11,709 nt of DNA from Bacteroidales bacterium (GTDB lineage Bacteria > Bacteroidota > Bacteroidia > Bacteroidales > JAADJA01), in the NCBI GenBank assembly GCA_030635465.1, contig DAOVYU010000007.1, positions 1-11,709 of the forward strand, read 5' to 3'. The notes below the pieces were generated by a model. It ran no database searches. It worked only from the letters and a program-made list of their open reading frames with translations, and was not told the DNA's origin. The translations under genes were made by a program, and so were the position numbers. This document shows positions 1-6,861 of the stretch, in pieces. Position 1 is the first letter of the stretch; each line of letters starts with the position of its first letter.

Positions 1-48
1 GCCAATCAAACTTATCATTGCGACTGAGAGTAAAATAACTTTTTTCAT
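1..48 (-). CDS. N-terminus of an exported protein (partial, cut by window edge)
   Basis: Only the first 16 codons are present, reading MKKVILLSVAMISLIG. A basic MKK start followed by an uninterrupted hydrophobic run is the n-region and h-region of a Sec signal peptide, so the product is probably exported or a lipoprotein; the cleavage site and mature protein lie outside the window. The ATG at 48-46 is supported by a perfect AGGAGG five bases upstream. The function cannot be inferred. The reading is short, but the combination of start codon, Shine-Dalgarno and signal-like sequence makes a real gene likely. Confidence 0.7.
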   Translation of the reverse strand, partial: MKKVILLSVAMISLIG

Positions 49-53
49 GGTGC

Positions 54-59
54 CCTCCT
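54..59 (-). promoter_or_regulatory. Perfect Shine-Dalgarno AGGAGG
   Basis: On the minus strand AGGAGG is followed by GCACC and then ATG, a spacing of five bases. It decides the start of the partial exported protein. No other gene in the window has such a site, and Bacteroidota generally initiate without one. Confidence 0.7.
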
Positions 60-267
60 ATTTTTACTTTAATGTTAGCTTTTATTCATTTCTGGAATTT
101 CTTATAAAGTTAGCTTATATTTTAACGTATCGGTTTTGTTTTGATCCCTTATGCATAACTTGTTTTTCTAACAATGTTTTATTGGTATAATCATCAATTA
201 TAGGTGTATATACCAACTTTTATGTTTTTTATTAATCATAAAATTAGGTATAAAACATGTAAGTAAA

Positions 268-295
268 TTGAATTTTACAGAATCATTTATCTTTG
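268..295 (+). promoter_or_regulatory. Bacteroidota-type promoter of the DUF3109 gene
   Basis: TTG at 268-270 and TATCTTTG at 288-295 are separated by 17 bases and match the Bacteroidota -33 TTG / -7 TAnnTTTG pattern. The ATG at 303 begins only eight bases after the final G, so transcription would begin at or within a few bases of the start codon and the mRNA would be leaderless or nearly so. The start site is inferred from the consensus. Confidence 0.6.
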
Positions 296-302
296 CCCGC
301 TT

Positions 303-860
303 ATGATCGTTGTTGATAATACCATTGTATCTGATGAGATTCGTGATATCCGCTTTTGCTGTGACCTGGATAAATGTTTGGGAGCGTGCTGTGTAGAAGG
401 TGATGCCGGAGCTCCACTGGAAGAGGAGGAAATTTCATTGCTGGAAGATGGCATTGATGAAATTAAACCCTTTATGCGAAAAGAAGGTATTGAAGTAATT
501 GACAATATCGGTGTTTTTGATTTTGATATGTCGGGGGAGTATGTTACGCCATTGATAAATGACAAGGATTGTGCATATGTGTATTACGAAGATGGTAAAG
601 CCCGTTGTGCCATTGAAAAAGCCCATGAGGAAAAAGTCATTGATTTTCAAAAGCCTATTTCCTGTCACCTTTACCCTATCCGTATTACAAAACATAAAGA
701 TTTTGAAGGAGTTAACTACCATAAATGGTACATCTGTGAACCAGCTTGTACTTTTGGCAAAAAGATTGGATTACTTTTATATAAATTCCTCAAAGATCCT
801 TTGATCAGAAAATATGGTGAAGTTTGGTACGAAAAGCTGGTGAAGGAAATTGAGGGCTAG
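303..860 (+). CDS. DUF3109 family cysteine-rich protein
   Basis: This 185-residue soluble protein resembles the DUF3109 family, common in Bacteroidota and related in cysteine layout to YkgJ-type (UPF0153) putative metal or Fe-S cluster proteins. The visible signature is a dense N-terminal cluster (C19, C20, C25, C29, C30 in FCCDLDKCLGACC) followed by C90, C102, C121 (in ISCHLYPIRI) and C145/C149 near WYICEPAC. This spacing suggests metal or cluster binding, but no catalytic role is established. There is no signal peptide or membrane segment. The gene is monocistronic, read from a promoter almost abutting the ATG, and converges on ferritin across a hairpin terminator. Family assignment is from remembered motifs; function is unknown. 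Confidence 0.88.
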   Translation: MIVVDNTIVSDEIRDIRFCCDLDKCLGACCVEGDAGAPLEEEEISLLEDGIDEIKPFMRKEGIEVIDNIGVFDFDMSGEYVTPLINDKDCAYVYYEDGKARCAIEKAHEEKVIDFQKPISCHLYPIRITKHKDFEGVNYHKWYICEPACTFGKKIGLLLYKFLKDPLIRKYGEVWYEKLVKEIEG

Positions 861-935
861 TATAAAATGTTTAAAATTTGGAGTTCGAAGTTTGAAGATA
901 AAATTCCGGAATCTTTAGAAATCCAGGCAAAATAA

Positions 936-957
936 AAGCCTCTTTTGAAAGAGGCTT
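936..957. terminator. Hairpin terminator between DUF3109 and ferritin
   Basis: AAGCCTCTT (936-944) pairs with AAGAGGCTT (949-957), a nine-base stem with a four-base TTGA loop. Reading leftward from ferritin, the stem is followed by TTTATTTTG, a good U-tract, so it mainly terminates the minus-strand gene. It could also serve the plus-strand gene, where the following bases are less U-rich. Confidence 0.8.
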
Positions 958-979
958 CACAATTAATTAGAACAATTTC

Positions 980-1495
980 TTATTGAGCCGAGGCAGATGC
1001 ATCAGCTATAGCAAGTGCATCAAGTTCTTTATCCAAATGGAATAAACCACCAGTTTGATTGCCTGCCAGACGGAATTTATCCAGAATACCTTTAAATGTA
1101 CTTTCTTCTTCAATTTGCTCTTCAATATACCACTGTAAGAATTGGCTGGTTGTATAATCCCTCTCTTTAAAAGCTATTTCATACAGCTTGTTGATTGATT
1201 CGGTCACAAATTCCTCATGTTTTAAAATTTGCTCAAAAACATCCAATAAACTTTTATAGGTTGTTCCCGGCACTTCCAAAGTCTGTAATATTGCATGGCC
1301 ACCTTTATCGTTTACATATTTGATCAGTTTGTTCATGTGCATACGTTCTTCATCAGAATGGGTGTACAAAAAATTGGCAGCACCTGAAAAACCGCTTACT
1401 TCACACCATGAAGCCATGGCCATGTAAATACGCGAAGACTGTTCTTCTAATTGAATCTGATTGATTAATGCTTTTTCTACTTTTTTATTTAACAT
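980..1495 (-). CDS. ftnA: Bacterial non-heme ferritin (FtnA type)
   Basis: This 171-residue ferritin stores iron as a mineral core inside a cytoplasmic 24-subunit cage after oxidising Fe(II) at a diiron site. All ferroxidase ligands known from E. coli FtnA are present at the same residue numbers: E17, E50 and H53 (site A), E94 and E130 (site B), E49, E126 and E129 (site C region), plus Y24 and Q127. No heme-ligand methionine typical of bacterioferritin stands out. The C-terminal stretch after about residue 150 (LDKELDALAIADASASAQ) is family-variable. It lies 71 bases downstream of atpG on the same strand with no clear intervening terminator, so it may be read through from the ATP synthase operon or have its own promoter. 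A 16-bp direct repeat lies just upstream of the ATG. Confidence 0.95.
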   Translation of the reverse strand: MLNKKVEKALINQIQLEEQSSRIYMAMASWCEVSGFSGAANFLYTHSDEERMHMNKLIKYVNDKGGHAILQTLEVPGTTYKSLLDVFEQILKHEEFVTESINKLYEIAFKERDYTTSQFLQWYIEEQIEEESTFKGILDKFRLAGNQTGGLFHLDKELDALAIADASASAQ

Positions 1496-1497
1496 AG

Positions 1498-1534
1498 CTA
1501 TTAACTTTTATCCTTTAACTATTAACTTTTATCC
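1498..1534. repeat. Two 16-bp perfect direct repeats upstream of ferritin
   Basis: CTATTAACTTTTATCC occurs at 1498-1513 and again at 1519-1534, a 21-base period with TTTAA between the copies. In the sense of ferritin the unit reads GGATAAAAGTTAATAG, and the proximal copy ends two bases before the start codon. It may be a duplicated translation-initiation region or a two-turn operator; sequence alone does not decide. Confidence 0.85.
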
Positions 1535-1566
1535 ACCGAAGTCACAAGAATTGGGACGAAAGTGGG

Positions 1567-2457
1567 TTACCCTTTAAGAGCTTCAGCGCCACCTACGATC
1601 TCCAGGATCTCATTTGTAATAGCCGCCTGACGTGCTTTATTATAAGTCAGGTTCAGGCTTTTAAGTAGTTCCTGTGCATTGTCAGTTGCCTGGTGCATAG
1701 CTGTCATTCTGGCACCATGTTCGGAAGCATATGAATCGAGGATAGCTTTGTAAAACTGAACTTTAAGTGATTTAGGGATCAAATCCTGAATGATCTCTTC
1801 TTTACTGGGTTGAAAAATGTAATCAGCTTTTGCATTTTGGGTTTCTCCCTCTTCCAGCTCAACAGGCTCAACAGGTAAAAATTGTTCAACTACCAGATTT
1901 TGAGTGGCTGCATTTTTAAACTGGTTATATATGATCTCGATTTTATCAAACTCTTTGTCCACAAATGACTGCATCACTTTTTCAGCAATGGGTGATATGT
2001 TTTCAAAGGTGATATCATCAAACACTTCATCATGTTTGGCAATGACATTAAATTTCCGTTTTCCAAAATATTCAGATACTTTTTTACCAATGGTCATCAA
2101 ACTTACATTACTATTTTTATACTGATCAGTATAATTTTCTTCAATCTGCCGATTGGTCAATTTAATAACATTGGCATTAAAAGCCCCACAAAGGCCTCTG
2201 TTAGAAGAAATGACGATTAATAATACTTTTTGTGGTACTCGCTGCTCAGAAAACACACTGGCATCATCACCTCCATCAAGGCTGGCACTCAAATTCTGCA
2301 AAATCTCCTTTAGCTTAGCTGCAAAAGGCCGCATTTGGATAATTGCATTCTGTGCTCTTCTAAGCTTGGATGCAGCTACCATTTTCATGGCACTGGTAAT
2401 CTGCTGTGTTGATTTTACAGACGCTATTCGTATTCTGACTTCCTTTAAATTTGCCAT
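1567..2457 (-). CDS. atpG: ATP synthase F1 subunit gamma
   Basis: The 296-residue gamma subunit is the rotor shaft that turns inside the alpha3beta3 hexamer and transmits torque from the c-ring. Its two conserved coiled-coil ends are clear: an N-terminal helix with STQQITSAMKMVAASKL (about residues 16-32) and a C-terminal helix from about residue 249 with GARMTAMHQATDNA, ending in NEILEIVGGAEAL. The central Rossmann-like domain includes ISSNRGLCGAFN (about 83-94). Length is normal for the family. It is the last gene of the operon, 29 bases after atpA, with ferritin next on the same strand. Confidence 0.97.
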   Translation of the reverse strand: MANLKEVRIRIASVKSTQQITSAMKMVAASKLRRAQNAIIQMRPFAAKLKEILQNLSASLDGGDDASVFSEQRVPQKVLLIVISSNRGLCGAFNANVIKLTNRQIEENYTDQYKNSNVSLMTIGKKVSEYFGKRKFNVIAKHDEVFDDITFENISPIAEKVMQSFVDKEFDKIEIIYNQFKNAATQNLVVEQFLPVEPVELEEGETQNAKADYIFQPSKEEIIQDLIPKSLKVQFYKAILDSYASEHGARMTAMHQATDNAQELLKSLNLTYNKARQAAITNEILEIVGGAEALKG

Positions 2458-2486
2458 TTAATTTTACAGATCGTTTTTACTATTAT

Positions 2487-4076
2487 TTATTTCGTGTACC
2501 TTCCAGCAAGTTCTTTTGCCAATGATTCCATCTTATTGATCACTTCTTCAGTTAATTTTCCCTCTTTAAGTGTTTCCAGGACATCTTTATTCTTTAATTC
2601 AAGCTGACCTAAAAAGTCGTCTTCAAATTGTCGAATCTTATCAACCGGAACATTCCTTAATAATCCTTTTGTACCACAATAAATAATGGCAATTTGCTTT
2701 TCAACAGGCATAGGGGAATATTGAGCTTGTTTCAGTATCTCCACATTTCTTTTTCCTTTATCCAGAGTTGCCATTGTAGCAGGATCAAGGTCTGATCCAA
2801 ATTTTGAAAAAGCCTCCAACTCACGGTATTGTGCCTGATCAAGTTTTAAGGTTCCTGCAATTTTTTTCATGGACTTGATCTGTGCATTCCCACCTACACG
2901 TGATACTGAAATACCCACATTGATAGCAGGGCGAATACCCGCATTAAACAAATCTGTCTCCAGGAAAATCTGGCCATCGGTAATGGAAATTACATTTGTC
3001 GGAATATATGCTGAAACATCACCGGCCTGTGTTTCAATAATCGGTAATGCTGTTAATGATCCACCCCCTTTTACCATAGGTTTCAACACTTCGGGCAAGT
3101 CGTTCATTTTTGCTGCTACCTCATCAGAGTTAATAATCTTGGCTGCACGCTCAAGTAATCTTGAGTGCAAGTAAAAAACATCACCCGGATATGCTTCACG
3201 TCCTGGTGGACGACGCAGTAACAATGACACCTCACGGTATGCCACGGCCTGTTTTGAAAGATCATCATAAATAATCAGGGCAGGCCTTCCGGTATCCCTG
3301 AAAAATTCTCCAATGGATGCCCCGGCAAAAGGCGCATAAAACTGCATGGCAGCCGGATCAGAAGCAGTAGCTGAAACAATAACGGTGTAATCCATTGCTC
3401 CATTATCTTCCAATGTTTTTTGGATATTTGCTACAGTTGATCCTTTTTGTCCAACAGCTACATAAATACAATAAACCGGTTCACCTTTATCATAAAATTC
3501 CTTTTGATTGATGATCGCATCAATAGCAATAGCTGTTTTTCCAGTTTGCCTGTCACCAATAATCAGCTCACGCTGACCACGACCAATGGGGATCATGGCA
3601 TCTATTGGTTTGATCCCGGTTTGCAAAGGTTCATTTACAGGTTGCCTGTAAATTACGCCAGGTGCTTTTCTTTCGAGTGGCATCTCGTATCTTTTTCCCT
3701 TAACTTCACCTTTACCATCAATGGGTTCGCCCAGTGTATTGATTACCCTTCCTAACAATCCTTCTCCAACTTCGATGGAAGCAATTCTGCCAGTTCTTTT
3801 GGCTTTGTCTCCTTCCAGAATATCAGTAGGATCACCTAAAAGTACAGCTCCAACATTATCTTCTTCCAGGTTCAGCACAATGGCCATCAATCCGGTTTTC
3901 TCAAATTCGAGTAACTCGCCTGCCTGGGCATTGCCAAGTCCATAAATACGTGCTATACCATCACCTATTTGCAATACGGTACCTACTTCTTCCAATTTAG
4001 CTTTATCATCATATCCTGCTAACTGTTGCCTAAGTATCGCGGAAACTTCAGCTGGTTTAATATCTGCCATATTCAA
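2487..4076 (-). CDS. atpA: ATP synthase F1 subunit alpha
   Basis: This 529-residue alpha subunit forms the hexamer with beta and carries the non-catalytic nucleotide sites. The P-loop GDRQTGKT lies at residues 174-181, the Walker B strand LIIYDD at about 267-272, and the arginine finger that reaches into the beta catalytic site is in ISVSRVGG (R393). The loop RRPPGREAYPGD (about 289-299) is typical. The N-terminal beta-barrel and C-terminal helical domain are complete. The reading begins MNMAD; the second methionine (residue 3) is an equally possible start. It sits 16 bases after atpH and 29 bases before atpG. No beta-subunit gene follows gamma, unlike the E. coli order. Confidence 0.98.
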   Translation of the reverse strand: MNMADIKPAEVSAILRQQLAGYDDKAKLEEVGTVLQIGDGIARIYGLGNAQAGELLEFEKTGLMAIVLNLEEDNVGAVLLGDPTDILEGDKAKRTGRIASIEVGEGLLGRVINTLGEPIDGKGEVKGKRYEMPLERKAPGVIYRQPVNEPLQTGIKPIDAMIPIGRGQRELIIGDRQTGKTAIAIDAIINQKEFYDKGEPVYCIYVAVGQKGSTVANIQKTLEDNGAMDYTVIVSATASDPAAMQFYAPFAGASIGEFFRDTGRPALIIYDDLSKQAVAYREVSLLLRRPPGREAYPGDVFYLHSRLLERAAKIINSDEVAAKMNDLPEVLKPMVKGGGSLTALPIIETQAGDVSAYIPTNVISITDGQIFLETDLFNAGIRPAINVGISVSRVGGNAQIKSMKKIAGTLKLDQAQYRELEAFSKFGSDLDPATMATLDKGKRNVEILKQAQYSPMPVEKQIAIIYCGTKGLLRNVPVDKIRQFEDDFLGQLELKNKDVLETLKEGKLTEEVINKMESLAKELAGRYTK

Positions 4077-4092
4077 TTAATTTATTAATCTG

Positions 4093-4650
4093 TTAAAATC
4101 CTTTACTGTATAAATTGATATCAAATTCTTTTTTCAAATTCTTTATTTGACGCTGTAAACTGGCATCGTATTGTTTATCATCAAACGAGAGCATAAATCC
4201 ACCGATCAATTCTTCATCTACGTTCTCTGTTAATTCAATATTTGATCCAGAACGTTCTTTCAATAAGCCCAATATTTCCCCTTTGATTTTTCCATCCAAC
4301 TTTATAGCTGTAGTAAGGTCTACAGGTAAGATGTTTTTAAATTCCCTGTATTGATCAATGAATCGTTCAGAAATTTCTTTGATAATACCCTCACGCTTAT
4401 TACGTGTGATTAAAACTACAAATCTATAAGTAAGCTCATTCAGATTTTTCTCAAATATATCTTTGATAATAGCAAGCTTTTTAACATCCTTGATTACCGG
4501 GCTGCGAAGCATTAAAACAAACTCTTTATTTTTTTCGCAGACATCAATAATCAATTCAGCATCGGCATGTACTTTTTCCAGCACATTCATTTCTATGGCT
4601 AAATTAAACAATGCTTTTGCATATCTTCCTGCTAACCTGAATTCTTTCAT
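4093..4650 (-). CDS. atpH: ATP synthase F1 subunit delta
   Basis: The 185-residue delta subunit (OSCP homologue) caps the F1 head and attaches it to the peripheral stalk b subunits. The N-terminal helical domain begins with the family hallmark RLAGRYAKALFNLA (residues 5-18) and contains LRSPVIK near residue 50. The C-terminal part has the usual DEELIGGFML segment near residues 145-154 followed by ASLQRQIKNLKKEF. Length is normal. It lies between atpF (23 bases upstream) and atpA (16 bases downstream), the standard position, so translation of the three is probably coordinated. Confidence 0.96.
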   Translation of the reverse strand: MKEFRLAGRYAKALFNLAIEMNVLEKVHADAELIIDVCEKNKEFVLMLRSPVIKDVKKLAIIKDIFEKNLNELTYRFVVLITRNKREGIIKEISERFIDQYREFKNILPVDLTTAIKLDGKIKGEILGLLKERSGSNIELTENVDEELIGGFMLSFDDKQYDASLQRQIKNLKKEFDINLYSKGF

Positions 4651-4673
4651 GATGATATCTATTGACTGATCAT

Positions 4674-5168
4674 TTAATTTTTACTGACCTCTTTAATCAA
4701 TCTTTCGATCAATTTTTCATGCTTATCTTTTGATGACAATTCCTCTTTCAGAATTTTTTCAGCAATTTCAATGGATAAGCTGGCTAGTTCGTTTTTCATC
4801 TCATGGATAGCTGCCATTTTTTCAAATTGAATGGATTCTTTTGCATTTTCAACTATCCTGTTAGCCTCTTCATTTGCTTTTTCCCTGGCTTCTTCAATAA
4901 TGCCCTCTTTTACTGATCGTGCATCCCTAAGGATATCATCCCTTTCTCCCTTAGCTTCTTTCAGCAATTGCTCATTACTAAATATTAATTCTTTCATTTC
5001 TTCTTTGGCAGCATTGGCAGCATTGAGTGCCTCATCGATAGAATCTTCACGTTCTTTTAAACCTTTCATAATGGGTTTCCAGGCAAATTTTGCCAAAATC
5101 CATAATAGGATAGAAAAAGACAAGGTCATCCAAAAAATCAGTCCGAGACCGGGTTGTACTAGTTCCAT
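4674..5168 (-). CDS. atpF: ATP synthase Fo subunit b
   Basis: This 164-residue subunit b is the membrane-anchored peripheral stalk that holds the F1 head stationary. One N-terminal transmembrane helix spans about residues 8-28 (GLIFWMTLSFSILLWILAKF), followed by the conserved WKPI. Residues 33 to about 145 form a long charged, alanine- and glutamate-rich coiled coil. The length fits a homodimeric b rather than a b/b' pair, and no second b gene is visible. It follows atpE after a 98-base gap containing a strong hairpin, so its expression may be separated from that of subunit c. Confidence 0.96.
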   Translation of the reverse strand: MELVQPGLGLIFWMTLSFSILLWILAKFAWKPIMKGLKEREDSIDEALNAANAAKEEMKELIFSNEQLLKEAKGERDDILRDARSVKEGIIEEAREKANEEANRIVENAKESIQFEKMAAIHEMKNELASLSIEIAEKILKEELSSKDKHEKLIERLIKEVSKN

Positions 5169-5214
5169 TTTTTACTTTATATTAATTATTTCCAAATAAT
5201 TATTAATTATAACA

Positions 5215-5251
5215 ACCTTTATGTTTCAGCCAACCGCTGAAACATAAAGGT
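5215..5251 (-). terminator. Strong intergenic hairpin after atpE (attenuator or stability element)
   Basis: Bases 5215-5230 (ACCTTTATGTTTCAGC) are the exact reverse complement of 5236-5251, giving a 16-bp perfect stem with a five-base loop. In the atp mRNA it starts 15 bases after the atpE stop and ends 46 bases before the atpF start. The following bases (UGUUAUAAUU) are only partly U-rich, so complete termination is unlikely. Partial termination or protection of the upstream atpE 3' end against exonucleases would raise subunit c relative to the others, matching the need for many c copies per complex. The structure is seen; the role is inferred. Confidence 0.8.
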
Positions 5252-5266
5252 CTAAGTCATCTGTTA

Positions 5267-5524
5267 TTACAAGAAAAGTATTAACAGACACACAACAATA
5301 GCAAAAAAGGCAACTCCTTCAATAAGAGCTGCTGCCACGATCATGTTTGAACGAATGTCACCTACAGCTTCTGGCTGACGGGCAATTGATTCAACAGCGC
5401 CTTTACCAATCTGTCCGATTCCAATACCGGCTCCGATAGCAGCAACTCCTGCTCCCAATCCTGCTCCGAGTTTTGCAAACCCTGCACCTGCTGCGGCTTG
5501 TAATAAAATTGCTAAAATTGTCAT
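5267..5524 (-). CDS. atpE: ATP synthase Fo subunit c
   Basis: The 85-residue subunit c is a two-helix membrane hairpin that oligomerises into the ion-driven rotor ring. Helix 1 carries the glycine-rich packing motif GAGIGIG (residues 31-37), the cytoplasmic loop has ARQPEA (48-53), and helix 2 holds the ion-binding carboxylate E69 in AALIEGVAFF. Compared with the Na+ ring of Ilyobacter (Q32, E65, S66, T67), the equivalent positions here are I36, E69, G70 and V71, so the Na+ ligands are absent and proton coupling is expected. The gene lies 84 bases after atpB and is followed at once by a strong hairpin. Confidence 0.97.
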   Translation of the reverse strand: MTILAILLQAAAGAGFAKLGAGLGAGVAAIGAGIGIGQIGKGAVESIARQPEAVGDIRSNMIVAAALIEGVAFFAIVVCLLILFL

Positions 5525-5608
5525 AATAATTAATTGTTTAATGAATAATGAATGTTATTAATTTTTAATTTTCGATTTAATCTCAAAACTTTTTCCTTGT
5601 TTCTTTTC

Positions 5609-6688
5609 CTAATGACTTTCCTCTGTTGCCATACCAAAGTATAATGCTGAGAGCAATGTAAACACGTAGGCTTGTATAAAGGCAACCAATAATTCAAGTA
5701 AACCCATAAAAATTGCAAATCCAACTGATACTATAGAAACACCATATCCCATCACAACATTCATGTTCCCGAATATAAAAATCAGGCTCATAAATCCCAG
5801 GACAATAATATGTCCGGCAGTAATGTTGGCAAAGAGTCGGATCATCAATACAAATGGTTTTGTGAACACACCCAATATCTCAACGATTGGCATCAAAGGG
5901 ACAGGTATTTTTAACCACCAGGGTACACCGGGAGTATTAACAATGTGAACCCAGTAGTTTTTGTTGGCGTTTATTGTTGTTATAATAAAAGTAAATACTG
6001 CCATCACTCCGGTAACAGCAATGTTGCCAGTAAGGTTTGCACCACCCGGAAAAAACGGTACCAATCCCAATAGATTGTTAAAGAAAATAAAAAAGAACAA
6101 TGTTAGAAGGTATGGTAGATATTTTTCATACTTCTTTTCACCGATGGAAGCTTTTACAACATCATCACGAATAAACAGGATAAGGGGTTCAAGAAATGAT
6201 TGAATTCCTTTTGGAGCCTTACCTTTACGTTTCTTATATCCATTTGCTACAGTAATAAATATGATACAAATAAGGACCATACTAATGAGCATGCTGGCAA
6301 CATTTTTAGTAATCGACAAATCAAGTGGTAATTCTCCTGTTGCCTCATTTACAATTTTTCCTTTGTTTTCGCCTTCCAATTCCAGTTTATATCCCTTGTA
6401 ACTATCATGTCCATGATGAAATTTACTTGAACTGAACATATCCAGTTTACCATCAGAGTAAAGAATAATAGGCAGGGGAATAGAAACATGTGTATCACCA
6501 ATGCTTAAAATATGCCAATCATGGGCATCAATCACATGCTCAATAATCATTTTCCCCGGATCAAAGGCTTCTTCTTCCGTATGTCCGTGATCATCAGATG
6601 CATAAGAAAGCTGAATAGAAAAAATGATGACCAATAAAATACTTATAATTCGCTGCATCAATCTAACTCGGCTTTTATAATAATTCAT
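5609..6688 (-). CDS. atpB: ATP synthase Fo subunit a with periplasmic extension
   Basis: This 359-residue subunit a forms the proton half-channels beside the c-ring. The essential arginine is R284 in MIRLFANITAGHI. The E. coli pair E219/H245 appears exchanged as H293 and E332, a reciprocal arrangement also found in other lineages. Before the membrane core there is a signal-peptide-like segment (about 12-30, ending LSYA) and a periplasmic region to about residue 125 with His-rich HGH and HHGHD patches; such an extension is usual for Bacteroidota AtpB and accounts for the length over E. coli's 271. Residue 11 (ATG at 6658) is an alternative start that gives a more typical signal peptide. It is the first gene of the operon; no atpI precedes it, and only a weak -7-like TAAAATTG (6724-6717) is visible upstream. 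Confidence 0.97.
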   Translation of the reverse strand: MNYYKSRVRLMQRIISILLVIIFSIQLSYASDDHGHTEEEAFDPGKMIIEHVIDAHDWHILSIGDTHVSIPLPIILYSDGKLDMFSSSKFHHGHDSYKGYKLELEGENKGKIVNEATGELPLDLSITKNVASMLISMVLICIIFITVANGYKKRKGKAPKGIQSFLEPLILFIRDDVVKASIGEKKYEKYLPYLLTLFFFIFFNNLLGLVPFFPGGANLTGNIAVTGVMAVFTFIITTINANKNYWVHIVNTPGVPWWLKIPVPLMPIVEILGVFTKPFVLMIRLFANITAGHIIVLGFMSLIFIFGNMNVVMGYGVSIVSVGFAIFMGLLELLVAFIQAYVFTLLSALYFGMATEESH

Positions 6689-6861
6689 TAAATATTTAAG
6701 GTTCTGAAAACGGGTGCAATTTTACAAATAATTACTCAATAATTGAAATAAAATTTATTAAACATATCAAGATCAAAAATCAGTTGATTTATTAGTTTGC
6801 ACTTGCATTCCCTGCAATTTTTTCATATATTGTGAAACTATATGCTTCAAAAACCAAAATT

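Noticed and set aside
149..158. TTATGCATAA palindrome
   Set aside because: A ten-base AT-rich palindrome is expected by chance in this composition and has no supporting context.
2869..3174. Plus-strand open frames inside atpA, atpG, atpF and atpB
   Set aside because: They are antisense shadows of strongly conserved genes and have no recognisable protein features.
5219..5245. Eight-codon mini-ORF (MFQRLAET) on the minus strand inside the atpE-atpF hairpin
   Set aside because: Its ATG and TAA arise from the symmetry of the stem (TTTATG/CATAAA); there is no initiation signal and it would be buried in a strong structure.
5530..5724. Minus-strand frame overlapping the 3' end of atpB (64 residues)
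   Set aside because: It is out of frame with atpB, has no family features and lies mostly within the conserved AtpB C-terminus.
6717..6724. TAAAATTG on the minus strand as the atpB promoter -7 element
   Set aside because: It has one mismatch and no -33 TTG at suitable distance; too weak to list as a feature.
6832..6861. GTG start of the receiver protein, adding ten residues
   Set aside because: The ATG at 6862 gives the usual receiver N-terminus, with the acidic pair about ten residues in; the GTG remains possible but less likely.
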